From a virus: a stretch of 36,460 bases of DNA. The translations under genes and the position numbers were made by a program. Positions 1 to 5,663 of this stretch are shown piece by piece. The stretch's first letter is position 1, and each line of letters starts with the position of its first letter. The notes beneath the pieces were generated by a model, which did not search any database, was not told where the DNA came from, and was given only the letters and a program-made list of their open reading frames with translations. Where the stretch lies: IMG/VR virus record IMGVR_UViG_3300047560_000914, positions 1-36,460 of that record. One strand, 5' to 3'.

Positions 1-156
1 CATAAAGCCCGGGCTAGGAGGTGGTCCGTCATTACAGTTACTTGTCCAACGTTACGTATTTTTTGCTAGGGTATTGCGCCCCCCGTTGCTTTACCTCCTC
101 TTTGGCTGGCCAGCTACTCGAATCGGTGACTTTCACTTACTAACACTTACAAAACT
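1..156. other. Non-coding start of window, nothing recognised
   Basis: I see no ORF with a plausible ribosome-binding site and no complete tRNA in these 156 bases. A perfect palindrome, GCTGGCCAGC, lies at about 105-114 and a C-rich run near 79-85. It directly follows, in the minus-strand reading direction, the tRNA-Asp gene, so it may be the 3' tail of the tRNA transcript. Confidence 0.4.
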
Positions 157-231
157 TGGCGGTCCCAGGGGGTAACGATCCCCCTCCTCAGCAGTGACAG
201 TGCTGTGTGCGTCCATGAACACCTTGAGACC
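157..231 (-). tRNA. tRNA-Asp (GTC)
   Basis: The minus strand folds as a 75-nt cloverleaf. The acceptor pairs GGTCTCA with TGGGACC, followed by discriminator G and an encoded CCA (157-159). The anticodon arm is CAGCA-CTGTCAC-TGCTG, giving anticodon GTC. The T stem is a perfect GGGGG/CCCCC, but its loop reads ATCGTTA instead of the usual TTCRANN, which is odd for an elongator tRNA. Confidence 0.85.
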
Positions 232-314
232 AAATTGGGGTTAGTTTCTATAGCACCCATTGAAACTAACAAACGTTGAGCAGTCATGCATCAAAACACT
301 ACTGCTATTTGCTC

Positions 315-389
315 TGGTTGCCACGGACAATTTCGAAATGTCGACCTATCGCTTATCAAGCGAGTGCTCTTCCTCTGAGCTACGCGGCA
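315..389 (-). tRNA. tRNA-Ile (GAT)
   Basis: Cloverleaf on the minus strand: acceptor TGCCGCG pairs with CGTGGCA, then discriminator A and an encoded CCA. The D arm GCTCAGAGGAAGAGC is canonical. Anticodon loop TTGATAA gives GAT. The T loop TTCGAAA is canonical, although the T stem ends in a T-T mismatch and the anticodon stem has one C-T mismatch. Confidence 0.85.
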
Positions 390-393
390 AAAA

Positions 394-478
394 TGGTGGA
401 TGTGACTTGAGTCGAACAAGTAGTGCCAGGGGCGCCGGATTTACAGTCCAGTGGGGTTACCAATTTTCCTACACATCC
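394..478 (-). tRNA. tRNA-Tyr (GTA)
   Basis: An 85-nt class II tRNA with a long variable arm. Acceptor GGATGTG pairs with CACATCC, discriminator A, encoded CCA at 394-396. Anticodon loop CTGTAAA gives GTA. T arm loop TTCGACT is canonical. Confidence 0.93.
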
Positions 479-480
479 AA

Positions 481-548
481 AAAAAAAATACACATTGTTA
501 GTTTCGCCTTCATCCGACTTTAAAATCAGCCGCGGTTTAAACAATGTG
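481..548 (-). ncRNA. Structured RNA or terminator in the tRNA array
   Basis: On the minus strand a perfect 9-bp terminal stem, CACATTGTT (548-540) with AACAATGTG (499-491), encloses about 40 nt holding a smaller G-U-rich hairpin near CTGAT/GTCGG. It is followed at 488-481 by eight Ts. The size is tRNA-like, but no D arm, T loop or CCA is present. The T tract suggests an intrinsic terminator with an unusually large loop, or a small stable RNA processed out of the array. Confidence 0.45.
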
Positions 549-554
549 AAAACT

Positions 555-630
555 TGGTACTGCGTATGGGAGTCGAACCCATCTTACTAACGTGAAAGGC
601 TAGTGTCCTAAACCGATAGACGAACGCAGC
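555..630 (-). tRNA. tRNA-Glu (TTC)
   Basis: 76-nt cloverleaf: acceptor GCTGCGT pairs with ACGCAGT (first pair G-U), discriminator A, encoded CCA. The D arm GTCTATCGGTTTAGGAC is Glu-like. Anticodon stem-loop CTAGC-CTTTCAC-GTTAG gives TTC. T loop TTCGACT. Confidence 0.92.
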
Positions 631-638
631 AAAAACTT

Positions 639-728
639 TGGCGGAATGACTGAGACTCGAACTCAGAAGCCCTCTTTCGAGAGCCGACGGATTAGCAATC
701 CGCTCCAATACCATTATGGGACCATTCC
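639..728 (-). tRNA. tRNA-Ser (GCT)
   Basis: 90-nt class II tRNA with a long variable arm. Acceptor GGAATGG pairs with TCATTCC, discriminator G and encoded CCA (639-641). Anticodon loop TTGCTAA gives GCT, reading AGC/AGT. T arm CTGAG-TTCGAGT-CTCAG is perfect. Confidence 0.93.
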
Positions 729-736
729 ATTAAACT

Positions 737-813
737 TGGTGCGGATGGTGAGACTCGAACTCACAAAATTTGGCTTCTAAGACCAACACGTATACCAATT
801 CCATCACATCCGC
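737..813 (-). tRNA. tRNA-Leu (TAG), short variable arm
   Basis: Acceptor GCGGATG pairs with CATCCGC, discriminator A, encoded CCA. The 5' half (D arm with AATTGGTA) looks like a leucine tRNA, and the anticodon loop CTTAGAA gives TAG. The variable region is only about 5 nt, whereas bacterial tRNA-Leu normally has a long class II arm, so aminoacylation identity is less certain than the anticodon. Confidence 0.8.
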
Positions 814-819
814 AAAATA

Positions 820-905
820 TGGTGCGACTGGCCGGAATCGAACCGGCACGCCATTACAGCGTCAGATTTTAAGTCTGATGTGGCTACCAATTACACCACA
901 GTCGC
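820..905 (-). tRNA. tRNA-Leu (TAA)
   Basis: 86-nt class II tRNA. Acceptor GCGACTG pairs perfectly with CAGTCGC, discriminator A, encoded CCA at 820-822. Anticodon stem-loop TCAGA-CTTAAAA-TCTGA gives TAA. It has a proper long variable arm and T loop TTCGATT. Confidence 0.94.
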
Positions 906-906
906 A

Positions 907-942
907 TTATACAAAGGCACTGCAAGCAATGCACTTGTATAA
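907..942 (-). terminator. Long inverted repeat between tRNA-Leu and tRNA-Trp
   Basis: TTATACAA (907-914) and TTGTATAA (935-942) form an 8-bp outer stem. Inside it GCATTGC/GCAGTGC pairs on the minus strand with one G-U. There is no T tract, so it may be a processing or transcript-stabilising hairpin rather than an intrinsic terminator. Confidence 0.4.
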
Positions 943-991
943 ATCTATTTAACTTTTTAAAGAACGTTTGTTAATTTCTTAACATGTATCT

Positions 992-1022
992 ATTGTAGCA
1001 GCTTTTTCTTTATTTCCTACAA
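992..1022 (-). promoter_or_regulatory. Possible sigma70-type promoter for tRNA array 1
   Basis: On the minus strand a perfect -10 box TACAAT (997-992) is preceded, at a long 19-bp spacing, by TTGTAG (1022-1017). It lies between tRNA-Trp and tRNA-Leu(TAA) and would read into the array. The spacing is suboptimal. Confidence 0.35.
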
Positions 1023-1047
1023 CTATTAAAAAAAGTTTTCAACTATT

Positions 1048-1121
1048 TGGCGACCCCCCAGGGACTCGAACCCCGACGAACAGTTTTGGAGACTGTCATG
1101 CTGCCATTACATTAGAGAGCC
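1048..1121 (-). tRNA. tRNA-Trp (CCA)
   Basis: 74-nt cloverleaf: acceptor GGCTCTC pairs with GGGGGTC through several G-U pairs, discriminator G, encoded CCA. Anticodon stem-loop ACAGT-CTCCAAA-ACTGT gives CCA. T loop TTCGAGT. Confidence 0.92.
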
Positions 1122-1143
1122 ATGTTGTTCAGTTAAATACACA

Positions 1144-1914
1144 ATGAATACTAAACTCAAAGAGCTGTACTCAGCAATCAATCATCAAATACACGGTTTC
1201 TACGCATGTGCTGTGTTATCAGTTTATGCGCTAGGATGGATTGCGTACAATTATAACAATCCGTTGCTACTATTCCTGCTGTTTTTAGCAGTAGAAATTG
1301 CAGGCATACACATTAGTATTTTTGTACACAGAGCATGGACCCACAAAGCGTGGAAACCAACTCGTATATTAAATTTGTATGGATTGTTTATGTACACAAT
1401 CTTCTTTGTTGCTTCTTCGTTATGCTTTGCAGCAATTCACCGAAAGCATCATAGATATGCTGATACTCCACAAGATCCACACAGCCCTTACTTTATGAGC
1501 TTTTACCAAGTTGTTATTAAACCGATGTACAAATTAGATTTAAGTTACATCCCGGACTTGTTAAAAGACAAGGACCAACTATTTTTCCACAAGTACTATT
1601 GGCAAGTTAACATCTTAGTATGGACTATACTATGTTTGTTAGGACCAAGCTACGTTGCTTTTTGGTTTGCGTTTTTAGGTGCAGTAAACTTTAAGTTAAG
1701 ACTTATTAATTACACTGCACACCAGCACCCATCAAAGAAAGGTGCATCAAATAGTCTACCATGGGCTTTCTTTTTCTTAGAAGGCGAAGCATGGCATGCT
1801 AATCATCACGAGTCTCCTAGTAGCTGGAACTTTAGTCGAGCATGGTGGCAATTTGACCCCGGTGCTTGGACTATCAAGTTACTTGTTGCGCTAAGACTAG
1901 GCAAACTTAAATAG
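1144..1914 (+). CDS. Fatty-acid desaturase (acyl-CoA delta-9 type)
   Basis: A 256-aa membrane di-iron desaturase. The three histidine boxes are visible in order: HRAWTH (62-67), HRKHH (99-103) and HANHH (218-222). Hydrophobic stretches at about 20-60, 77-98 and 155-180 fit the usual four transmembrane helices. The family inserts a cis double bond into acyl chains at the membrane using O2 and an electron donor. No donor gene is seen nearby, so it would borrow host ferredoxin or cytochrome. It is shorter than many bacterial homologues (about 300 aa) but all ligand boxes are intact. It is one of only three plus-strand genes and sits between two minus-strand tRNA arrays, as expected for a mobile auxiliary metabolic gene. 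Lipid desaturases are known from cyanophages. Its exact regiospecificity cannot be told from sequence. Confidence 0.92.
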   Translation: MNTKLKELYSAINHQIHGFYACAVLSVYALGWIAYNYNNPLLLFLLFLAVEIAGIHISIFVHRAWTHKAWKPTRILNLYGLFMYTIFFVASSLCFAAIHRKHHRYADTPQDPHSPYFMSFYQVVIKPMYKLDLSYIPDLLKDKDQLFFHKYYWQVNILVWTILCLLGPSYVAFWFAFLGAVNFKLRLINYTAHQHPSKKGASNSLPWAFFFLEGEAWHANHHESPSSWNFSRAWWQFDPGAWTIKLLVALRLGKLK

Positions 1915-1919
1915 GTTTT

Positions 1920-2066
1920 TGGGAGCCCGACTATCCTTTTGTGGGACTCGCCGGATTGTCTCGAATAGGCAAGTTTAAACTACCACTTGAGCAATCTGGC
2001 GTTGTCATGTAGCTGCCTGCTACACTATGCTAAGTGGGACTCAAACCTATCGTCTATCCCAAAACT
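1920..2066 (-). other. Degenerate tRNA-like sequences
   Basis: No ORF is seen. The minus strand contains GAGTCCCAC twice (1950-1942 and 2043-2035), which resembles the 3' half of tRNA T arms. A tRNA-like 5' piece near 2000 could pair as an acceptor, GCCAGAT with GTCGGGC, with one mismatch, but no convincing anticodon or T arm follows and CCA is not encoded. A TGTAGC/GCTACA hairpin lies at about 2009-2025. It is probably decayed tRNA genes. Confidence 0.35.
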
Positions 2067-2141
2067 TGGTCAGGGTGGCAAGAATCGAACTTGCTCTACA
2101 AGGTTCCAAACCTAGGCGGCTTACCATTACCATACACCCTG
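2067..2141 (-). tRNA. tRNA-Pro (TGG)
   Basis: Acceptor CAGGGTG pairs perfectly with CACCCTG; the 5' C is typical of proline tRNAs. Discriminator A, encoded CCA. Anticodon stem-loop CTAGG-TTTGGAA-CCTTG gives TGG. T loop TTCGATT. Confidence 0.93.
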
Positions 2142-2147
2142 AAAAAT

Positions 2148-2224
2148 TGGCTGGCTAGGCTGGGGTCGAACCAGCGACATCTTGATTAACAGTCAAGCGC
2201 AACTACCAACTGTGCTACTAGCCA
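2148..2224 (-). tRNA. tRNA-Asn (GTT)
   Basis: Acceptor TGGCTAG pairs perfectly with CTAGCCA, discriminator G, encoded CCA. Anticodon stem-loop CTTGA-CTGTTAA-TCAAG gives GTT. T arm GCTGG-TTCGACC-CCAGC is perfect. Confidence 0.95.
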
Positions 2225-2231
2225 ATAAAAG

Positions 2232-2305
2232 TGGTGCCCCACGACAGAATCGAACTGCCGATGCCTGATTACAAAACAGGAGTTATGCCATTTAACTAGT
2301 AGGGC
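2232..2305 (-). tRNA. tRNA-Thr (TGT)
   Basis: Acceptor GCCCTAC pairs with GTGGGGC, discriminator A, encoded CCA. The anticodon arm CCTGT-TTTGTAA-TCAGG has one T-T mismatch at its loop end and gives TGT. T loop TTCGATT. Confidence 0.9.
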
Positions 2306-2311
2306 AAATTT

Positions 2312-2387
2312 TGGTGCAACCTGCAGGGATCGAACCTGCTTCCACGATGCTTCAAACCGTTGCTATGACCACATCAGCTAAAGTTGC
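2312..2387 (-). tRNA. tRNA-Phe (GAA)
   Basis: Acceptor GCAACTT pairs with AGGTTGC, discriminator A, encoded CCA. D arm GCTGATGTGGTCATAGC. Anticodon stem-loop ACGGT-TTGAAGC-ATCGT gives GAA. T arm GCAGG-TTCGATC-CCTGC is perfect. Confidence 0.92.
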
Positions 2388-2393
2388 ATTGTT

Positions 2394-2482
2394 TGGAGGA
2401 GGGATGGTAGAATCGAACTCCAACCGCTTTCGCAGTCCATCTGTTTTCAAGACAGTGCAGGGCCCAGCCCTGATAACCCTCC
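2394..2482 (-). tRNA. tRNA-Ser (TGA)
   Basis: 89-nt class II tRNA. Acceptor GGAGGGT pairs with TCCCTCC in six of seven positions; CCA is encoded but the discriminator is T rather than the usual serine G. Anticodon loop CTTGAAA gives TGA. The T stem TGGAG/CTACC carries two mismatches, so the gene may be slightly decayed. Confidence 0.8.
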
Positions 2483-2800
2483 GATAATATATAGCAGTGG
2501 CACAATGGCTGGCCTCACGTCAGAAGTTATAGCCGGTTCGTCTGCTGTATTATAAAGCACATTAGTGTTCTGTCGCCCCTTTAGGTGGGGCCGCCTACAA
2601 CAGTTTATCTTTCTGCCGGCCACTTGTTGCGTCTAATATGCTTTAGAATACCCCCTATTGCTAGGGGATATGTTAGGGTCGATACCCTAACCAGGAGTCT
2701 TACTAATGCGTTCTCACCACACGTTCATGTATCCTGTCCGCCCGTTTGCTACTTATTATAGTGTGTAGCGCAGTCCTCGTTACTGCATTTTAACACTTCA
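2483..2800. other. Structured non-coding region upstream of tRNA array 2
   Basis: I see no ORF with a ribosome-binding site over about 310 bases, but several hairpins. An 8-bp stem (TATAGCAG near 2490 with CTGCTGTA near 2545, better paired on the plus strand) encloses a tRNA-like 65-nt segment. GCCCC-TTTAGGT-GGGGC lies near 2575-2591. CCCCTA-TTGC-TAGGGG is at 2652-2667, followed by GTTAGGGT-CGAT-ACCCTAAC at 2672-2691. The two adjacent perfect hairpins suggest a folded RNA, but I cannot name it. Confidence 0.4.
2549..2576 (-). promoter_or_regulatory. Possible sigma70-type promoter for tRNA array 2
   Basis: Minus strand: perfect -10 TATAAT (2554-2549) preceded at 16 bp by GCGACA, a 4/6 match to the -35 consensus. 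Transcription would start about 60 nt before tRNA-Ser(TGA). A second isolated TATAAT lies at 2760-2755 with no good -35 box. Confidence 0.35.
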
Positions 2801-2983
2801 TCAAGCTCGATCTTCGGAAACTTGTCTTGCTATCTTAGCGTGTAACGCCTTAATAGAAGCCAACTCCCGCTCGGCTCGTTCCAACTTGTCTCTGATTAAC
2901 GCATTGCGTTGTTCAGTACTCATTGTATGAGCTGTTGTAAATTGAACTTGACGAAAATTTTTCATTAGATCAATTTTCTTCAT
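2801..2983 (-). CDS. Small hypothetical protein, helical
   Basis: 60 aa, rich in Arg, Lys, Glu and Ala, with a likely amphipathic helix or coiled coil from about residue 22 to the end (heptad-like spacing in the RDKLERAERELASIKAL stretch). The start is supported by AAAGGAAA four bases before the ATG. It begins 26 bases beyond a strong terminator on the same strand, so its expression probably depends on read-through or on a promoter I cannot see. I do not recognise a family. Confidence 0.6.
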   Translation of the reverse strand: MKKIDLMKNFRQVQFTTAHTMSTEQRNALIRDKLERAERELASIKALHAKIARQVSEDRA

Positions 2984-3009
2984 AATTTCCTTTACATAAC
3001 TTACAAAAC

Positions 3010-3039
3010 AAAAAACCCTGGAGTTTTTAGTTCCAGGGT
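3010..3039 (-). terminator. Strong intrinsic terminator
   Basis: On the minus strand ACCCTGGA (3039-3032) and TCCAGGGT (3022-3015) form a perfect 8-bp GC-rich stem with a 9-nt loop, followed by six Ts (3015-3010, the first shared with the stem). It closes the short transcription unit that begins near 3213. Confidence 0.9.
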
Positions 3040-3066
3040 CCTTCAGTTTGTTAGTTACATTTGCCG

Positions 3067-3213
3067 TTAAGCGTAACCATCTCCCTCTCGGACCCCGATC
3101 GTAATCTCTGGTGTGCGATCACTATTTGAGTTCGCAAACAAAGACCAATAGGCGTTCATGCCTAAACCGGGCTGTTGTTGTTTTAGCGAATGACTTAAAA
3201 AGTGTTGCATCAT
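3067..3213 (-). CDS. 48-aa ORF inside a short strong transcript (peptide or ncRNA)
   Basis: A 48-codon ORF starts at tandem ATGs (3213 and 3210); another in-frame Met is at residue 19. The second half contains NAYWSLFANSNSDRTPEIT and ends in GYA. No family is recognised. The predicted transcription start of the consensus promoter just upstream falls at about the first ATG, so the only Shine-Dalgarno-like AGGAAC would lie upstream of the transcript and translation would be leaderless unless the mRNA starts at the distal promoter. The DNA also holds hairpins (TAGGC/GCCTA; TGCGAACT with AGT and TCGCA; GTTAC/GTAAC), so the product may be a roughly 200-nt non-coding RNA instead. Neighbouring PP-loop genes make a modified peptide conceivable, but nothing shows it. 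Confidence 0.4.
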   Translation of the reverse strand: MMQHFLSHSLKQQQPGLGMNAYWSLFANSNSDRTPEITIGVREGDGYA

Positions 3214-3219
3214 GTTCCT

Positions 3220-3248
3220 ATTGTATTTTATTTATCATTCAATGTCAA
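3220..3248 (-). promoter_or_regulatory. Consensus sigma70-type promoter, proximal
   Basis: Minus strand: -35 TTGACA (3248-3243), spacer of exactly 17 bp, -10 TACAAT (3225-3220). Eleven of twelve positions match the host housekeeping consensus. The predicted start is around 3213. Confidence 0.85.
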
Positions 3249-3321
3249 GCACTGATTGATAATTTTATTTATCTTTTTCTTTTAAAACTTTGGTTTTAGC
3301 ATTTCTGCTGTGTAAGTGTGT

Positions 3322-3350
3322 ATTGTATGAGTTGTATCTTTAAGTGTCAA
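3322..3350 (-). promoter_or_regulatory. Consensus sigma70-type promoter, distal
   Basis: A second identical pair: TTGACA (3350-3345), 17-bp spacer, TACAAT (3327-3322). It sits immediately after the stop codon of the third PP-loop gene. The predicted start near 3315 would give a transcript carrying the AGGAAC site before the 48-aa ORF. Confidence 0.83.
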
Positions 3351-3354
3351 CACC

Positions 3355-4515
3355 TTAGATGCCCAAATCATACATTTTACTTGTCATTGCTTTGAACCCA
3401 CTAGCTATGTTACTTGGATCTCTTTTCCAAGCATCTGGCCAGCTGCGCCACATTTCTTCTAAACCAACTCTCCACGAATACTTTGCAGGATCATCATCGG
3501 GTAACTTGAAGAACCATTCATCACGCGGTGTAAAAAATACACTGGGCGCTTTTACTTGGAACGGCGCACGTACCCACCATGGGTAAATCAATTCGTGTAC
3601 TTTAGACATAGTTAGCTGTCTTGTCAAGCCCCCATTTTCAAATTTTACTAAACCATGCGGTTCACCAGTTGCATCAGGGTGCCCGGCATGTAGTGTTTTA
3701 ATGAAATTTTTAATAATGTGCCCTTGTTTGATAGCAATCAACGGCGCATCCGGACTCCAGTAAAACAACTCATCAAACTCCCAGGGCCTGTTTTCCATTT
3801 GTTGATAAGGGCTGTGAGCCGTGTCAACAAAGTCAACAAAGTAAAAATAGTAATGGTCTTTAACTTGATGCATCCTAGGTTTGTCAATGCCCTGAATAAA
3901 CCCAACTTTCTTCCCAGTATCAAACATGTTAGTCCACTCTGGTACCGTAAGTTTAATGTCGTTCTTAGATGCATTGTTCGGGTTCATGTACCCATTCATG
4001 CGGTACCCCCAATTGAACTTTGTGTCTTCCTTGCTAAAGTAATCCATTACTAGCTTACTAACATCGATTACACGGTGCTTTAGGTTTGGGTTCTTCTCGC
4101 GGGCTTTTTCGATCAGCGGCATAGCAACGTGGAAGATTTCCCCGTTCATAAAACTTGTGCGATCCTTGGTTGCTTCGTAGTTTACATAGCTAACTACTTC
4201 ATCTAAATGTATGTCGTTTTCTATAAAACTATGAAAAATGTTTAAACTGTCTGCGCCACCGCTGAGCCAAAGTACCAGGTAATCGTATTTCTCACGTAAC
4301 TGTTGCGCCCTGCGTTTGTATAGTTCGGTAATGCTTTCTTGTGGTTCAGTTTTCCAATCAAGCGCACTATATGCATCTTCGTTAAAATTCCAACGAAGTG
4401 GCAAGCCTGTACGTTGATGCTCGTAAATTGTTTCTAGCTTGCTATAAGATCTAAAGTTACCGCATTGATAAAAACCAAACTGATCCTGCCTACTAGATAG
4501 AATTAAAGATTCCAT
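3355..4515 (-). CDS. PP-loop ATPase-like protein, paralogue C
   Basis: 386 aa. The N-terminal half carries a PP-loop pyrophosphatase motif, SGGADS at 85-90, after a beta strand (YLVLWL), as in asparagine synthetase, QueC and other N-type ATP pyrophosphatases that adenylate a substrate. Other blocks shared with the two upstream paralogues are WNFN (42-45), LDWKTEP (52-58), the ELYKRRAQQLREKYD helix, GIDKPR, ELFYWSPD and the C-terminal YDLG. There is no glutaminase domain, so it is not a complete asparagine synthetase. The ATG overlaps the previous stop as TAATG, with AGGA upstream, implying translational coupling. It is last of three tandem copies. The substrate is unknown. Confidence 0.8.
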   Translation of the reverse strand: MESLILSSRQDQFGFYQCGNFRSYSKLETIYEHQRTGLPLRWNFNEDAYSALDWKTEPQESITELYKRRAQQLREKYDYLVLWLSGGADSLNIFHSFIENDIHLDEVVSYVNYEATKDRTSFMNGEIFHVAMPLIEKAREKNPNLKHRVIDVSKLVMDYFSKEDTKFNWGYRMNGYMNPNNASKNDIKLTVPEWTNMFDTGKKVGFIQGIDKPRMHQVKDHYYFYFVDFVDTAHSPYQQMENRPWEFDELFYWSPDAPLIAIKQGHIIKNFIKTLHAGHPDATGEPHGLVKFENGGLTRQLTMSKVHELIYPWWVRAPFQVKAPSVFFTPRDEWFFKLPDDDPAKYSWRVGLEEMWRSWPDAWKRDPSNIASGFKAMTSKMYDLGI

Positions 4516-5663
4516 TATGTTCCTAAATCGTAAATCTTGCTGCTCATTGGTACTAGCCCTTTACTAATATCTTTAGGGTCTTTCTTCCATGAGTCTGGCC
4601 ACTGGCTCCACAAATAATCCAATCCTGTGCGCCATGCGTAACGGGCAGCATCGTTTTCGGGTAATTTGAAAAACCATTCATCACGCTGTGTAAAGATTAA
4701 ACTTGGTGCTTTAGCTTGGTATGGCACAGGGTACCAACCCGGGTAAATCAAACGATGCATAGTGTCAAGTGGAACACCGTACTTTTGATTGTTAATAGTT
4801 ACTTGTACTGTGCTAGCTTTTGCATCAGTCCATAAGTCACTGGCATTTGCCAATTTAATATACTTCTTTAAGACGTGTGATTGTTTAATTGCAATCTTAG
4901 GACTATCAGGACTCCAGTAAAACAATTCATCAAAGTCCCAAGGACGGTTAAGCATCTGTGCTTGTGCTGATACTGCTTGGTCTACCATGTCAACAAATGA
5001 AAAGTAGTAGTGATCCTTAACTTGGTGGATGCGTGGCTTATCAATACCCTGTATAAAGACAACTTTCTTACCAGCGTCAATCATATCACGCCAATGTTTT
5101 TGAGTTAGCTTAATGTTAATTTTGGATGAGTTGTTAGGGTTTAAGTAACCATTCATATGGTACACCCAATCAAACTTACTTTCGCGTTGCGAATAGTTGT
5201 CCATAATTAAAGAGGACAAATCTAGTAATGTGTGCTTTAGCCAGGGCTGCTTTAGTTTAGCTTGCTCAATCTTAGGGATCGATACATTGTAGATCTCCCC
5301 ATTCAAAAAATTAAACTTATCCCCTGTTGCTTCATAATTAACCATGCCCACACACTCATCAATGCGTATGTCATTATTAATAAAACTGTTTAGCACATTA
5401 CTAGAGTCGGCGCCGCCGCTAAACCAAAGCACAACGTAATCATACTTGTCTCGTATTTGCTGTGCTCGTATACGGTAGAGCTCCTCCAGTGTTTCTGTGG
5501 GCTCTACTTTCCAGTCGTAGCTAGAAAAGACTGGCTCATTAAAATTCCATTTAACTCTACCGCCAGTTTTGTTTGCGTTAAGTGCTTCTAACTTGCTGTA
5601 GTACTTACAGTCATTGACTTCGTAGAAGCCAAATTGGTCCATGTTAAAATTTAAAATGTTCAT
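4515..5663 (-). CDS. PP-loop ATPase-like protein, paralogue B
   Basis: 382 aa, clearly the closest relative of the next gene downstream: both share the FSGGADS/LSGGADS loop (82-87 here), VNYEAT, GYxNPNN, GIDKPRxHQVKDHYYF, the RPWxFDELFYWSPD block and the DEWFFKLP block. The first ATG overlaps the end of the upstream paralogue by about 20 bases; an alternative ATG at 5642 (residue 8, MDQFGF) would give no overlap. Known PP-loop enzymes activate a carboxylate or carbonyl with ATP for amidation, thiolation or ring closure; which one applies here cannot be told. Confidence 0.8.
   Translation of the reverse strand: MNILNFNMDQFGFYEVNDCKYYSKLEALNANKTGGRVKWNFNEPVFSSYDWKVEPTETLEELYRIRAQQIRDKYDYVVLWFSGGADSSNVLNSFINNDIRIDECVGMVNYEATGDKFNFLNGEIYNVSIPKIEQAKLKQPWLKHTLLDLSSLIMDNYSQRESKFDWVYHMNGYLNPNNSSKINIKLTQKHWRDMIDAGKKVVFIQGIDKPRIHQVKDHYYFSFVDMVDQAVSAQAQMLNRPWDFDELFYWSPDSPKIAIKQSHVLKKYIKLANASDLWTDAKASTVQVTINNQKYGVPLDTMHRLIYPGWYPVPYQAKAPSLIFTQRDEWFFKLPENDAARYAWRTGLDYLWSQWPDSWKKDPKDISKGLVPMSSKIYDLGT

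Noticed and set aside
260-952. Open frames on both strands across the first tRNA array
   Set aside because: They lie over tRNA-Ile, -Tyr, -Glu, -Ser and -Leu genes with good cloverleaves and have no ribosome sites.
2485-2555. Plus-strand tRNA in the 65-nt closed segment
   Set aside because: No complete T stem or convincing anticodon arm despite the 8-bp acceptor-like pairing.
3067-3213. tmRNA or RiPP precursor reading of the short locus
   Set aside because: No tRNA-like ends or CCA for tmRNA, and no recognisable leader or core peptide pattern for a RiPP; kept only as a generic ORF/ncRNA call.
3111-3299. 62-aa plus-strand frame
   Set aside because: It runs antisense to the consensus promoter and short transcript, with no RBS and unlikely composition.
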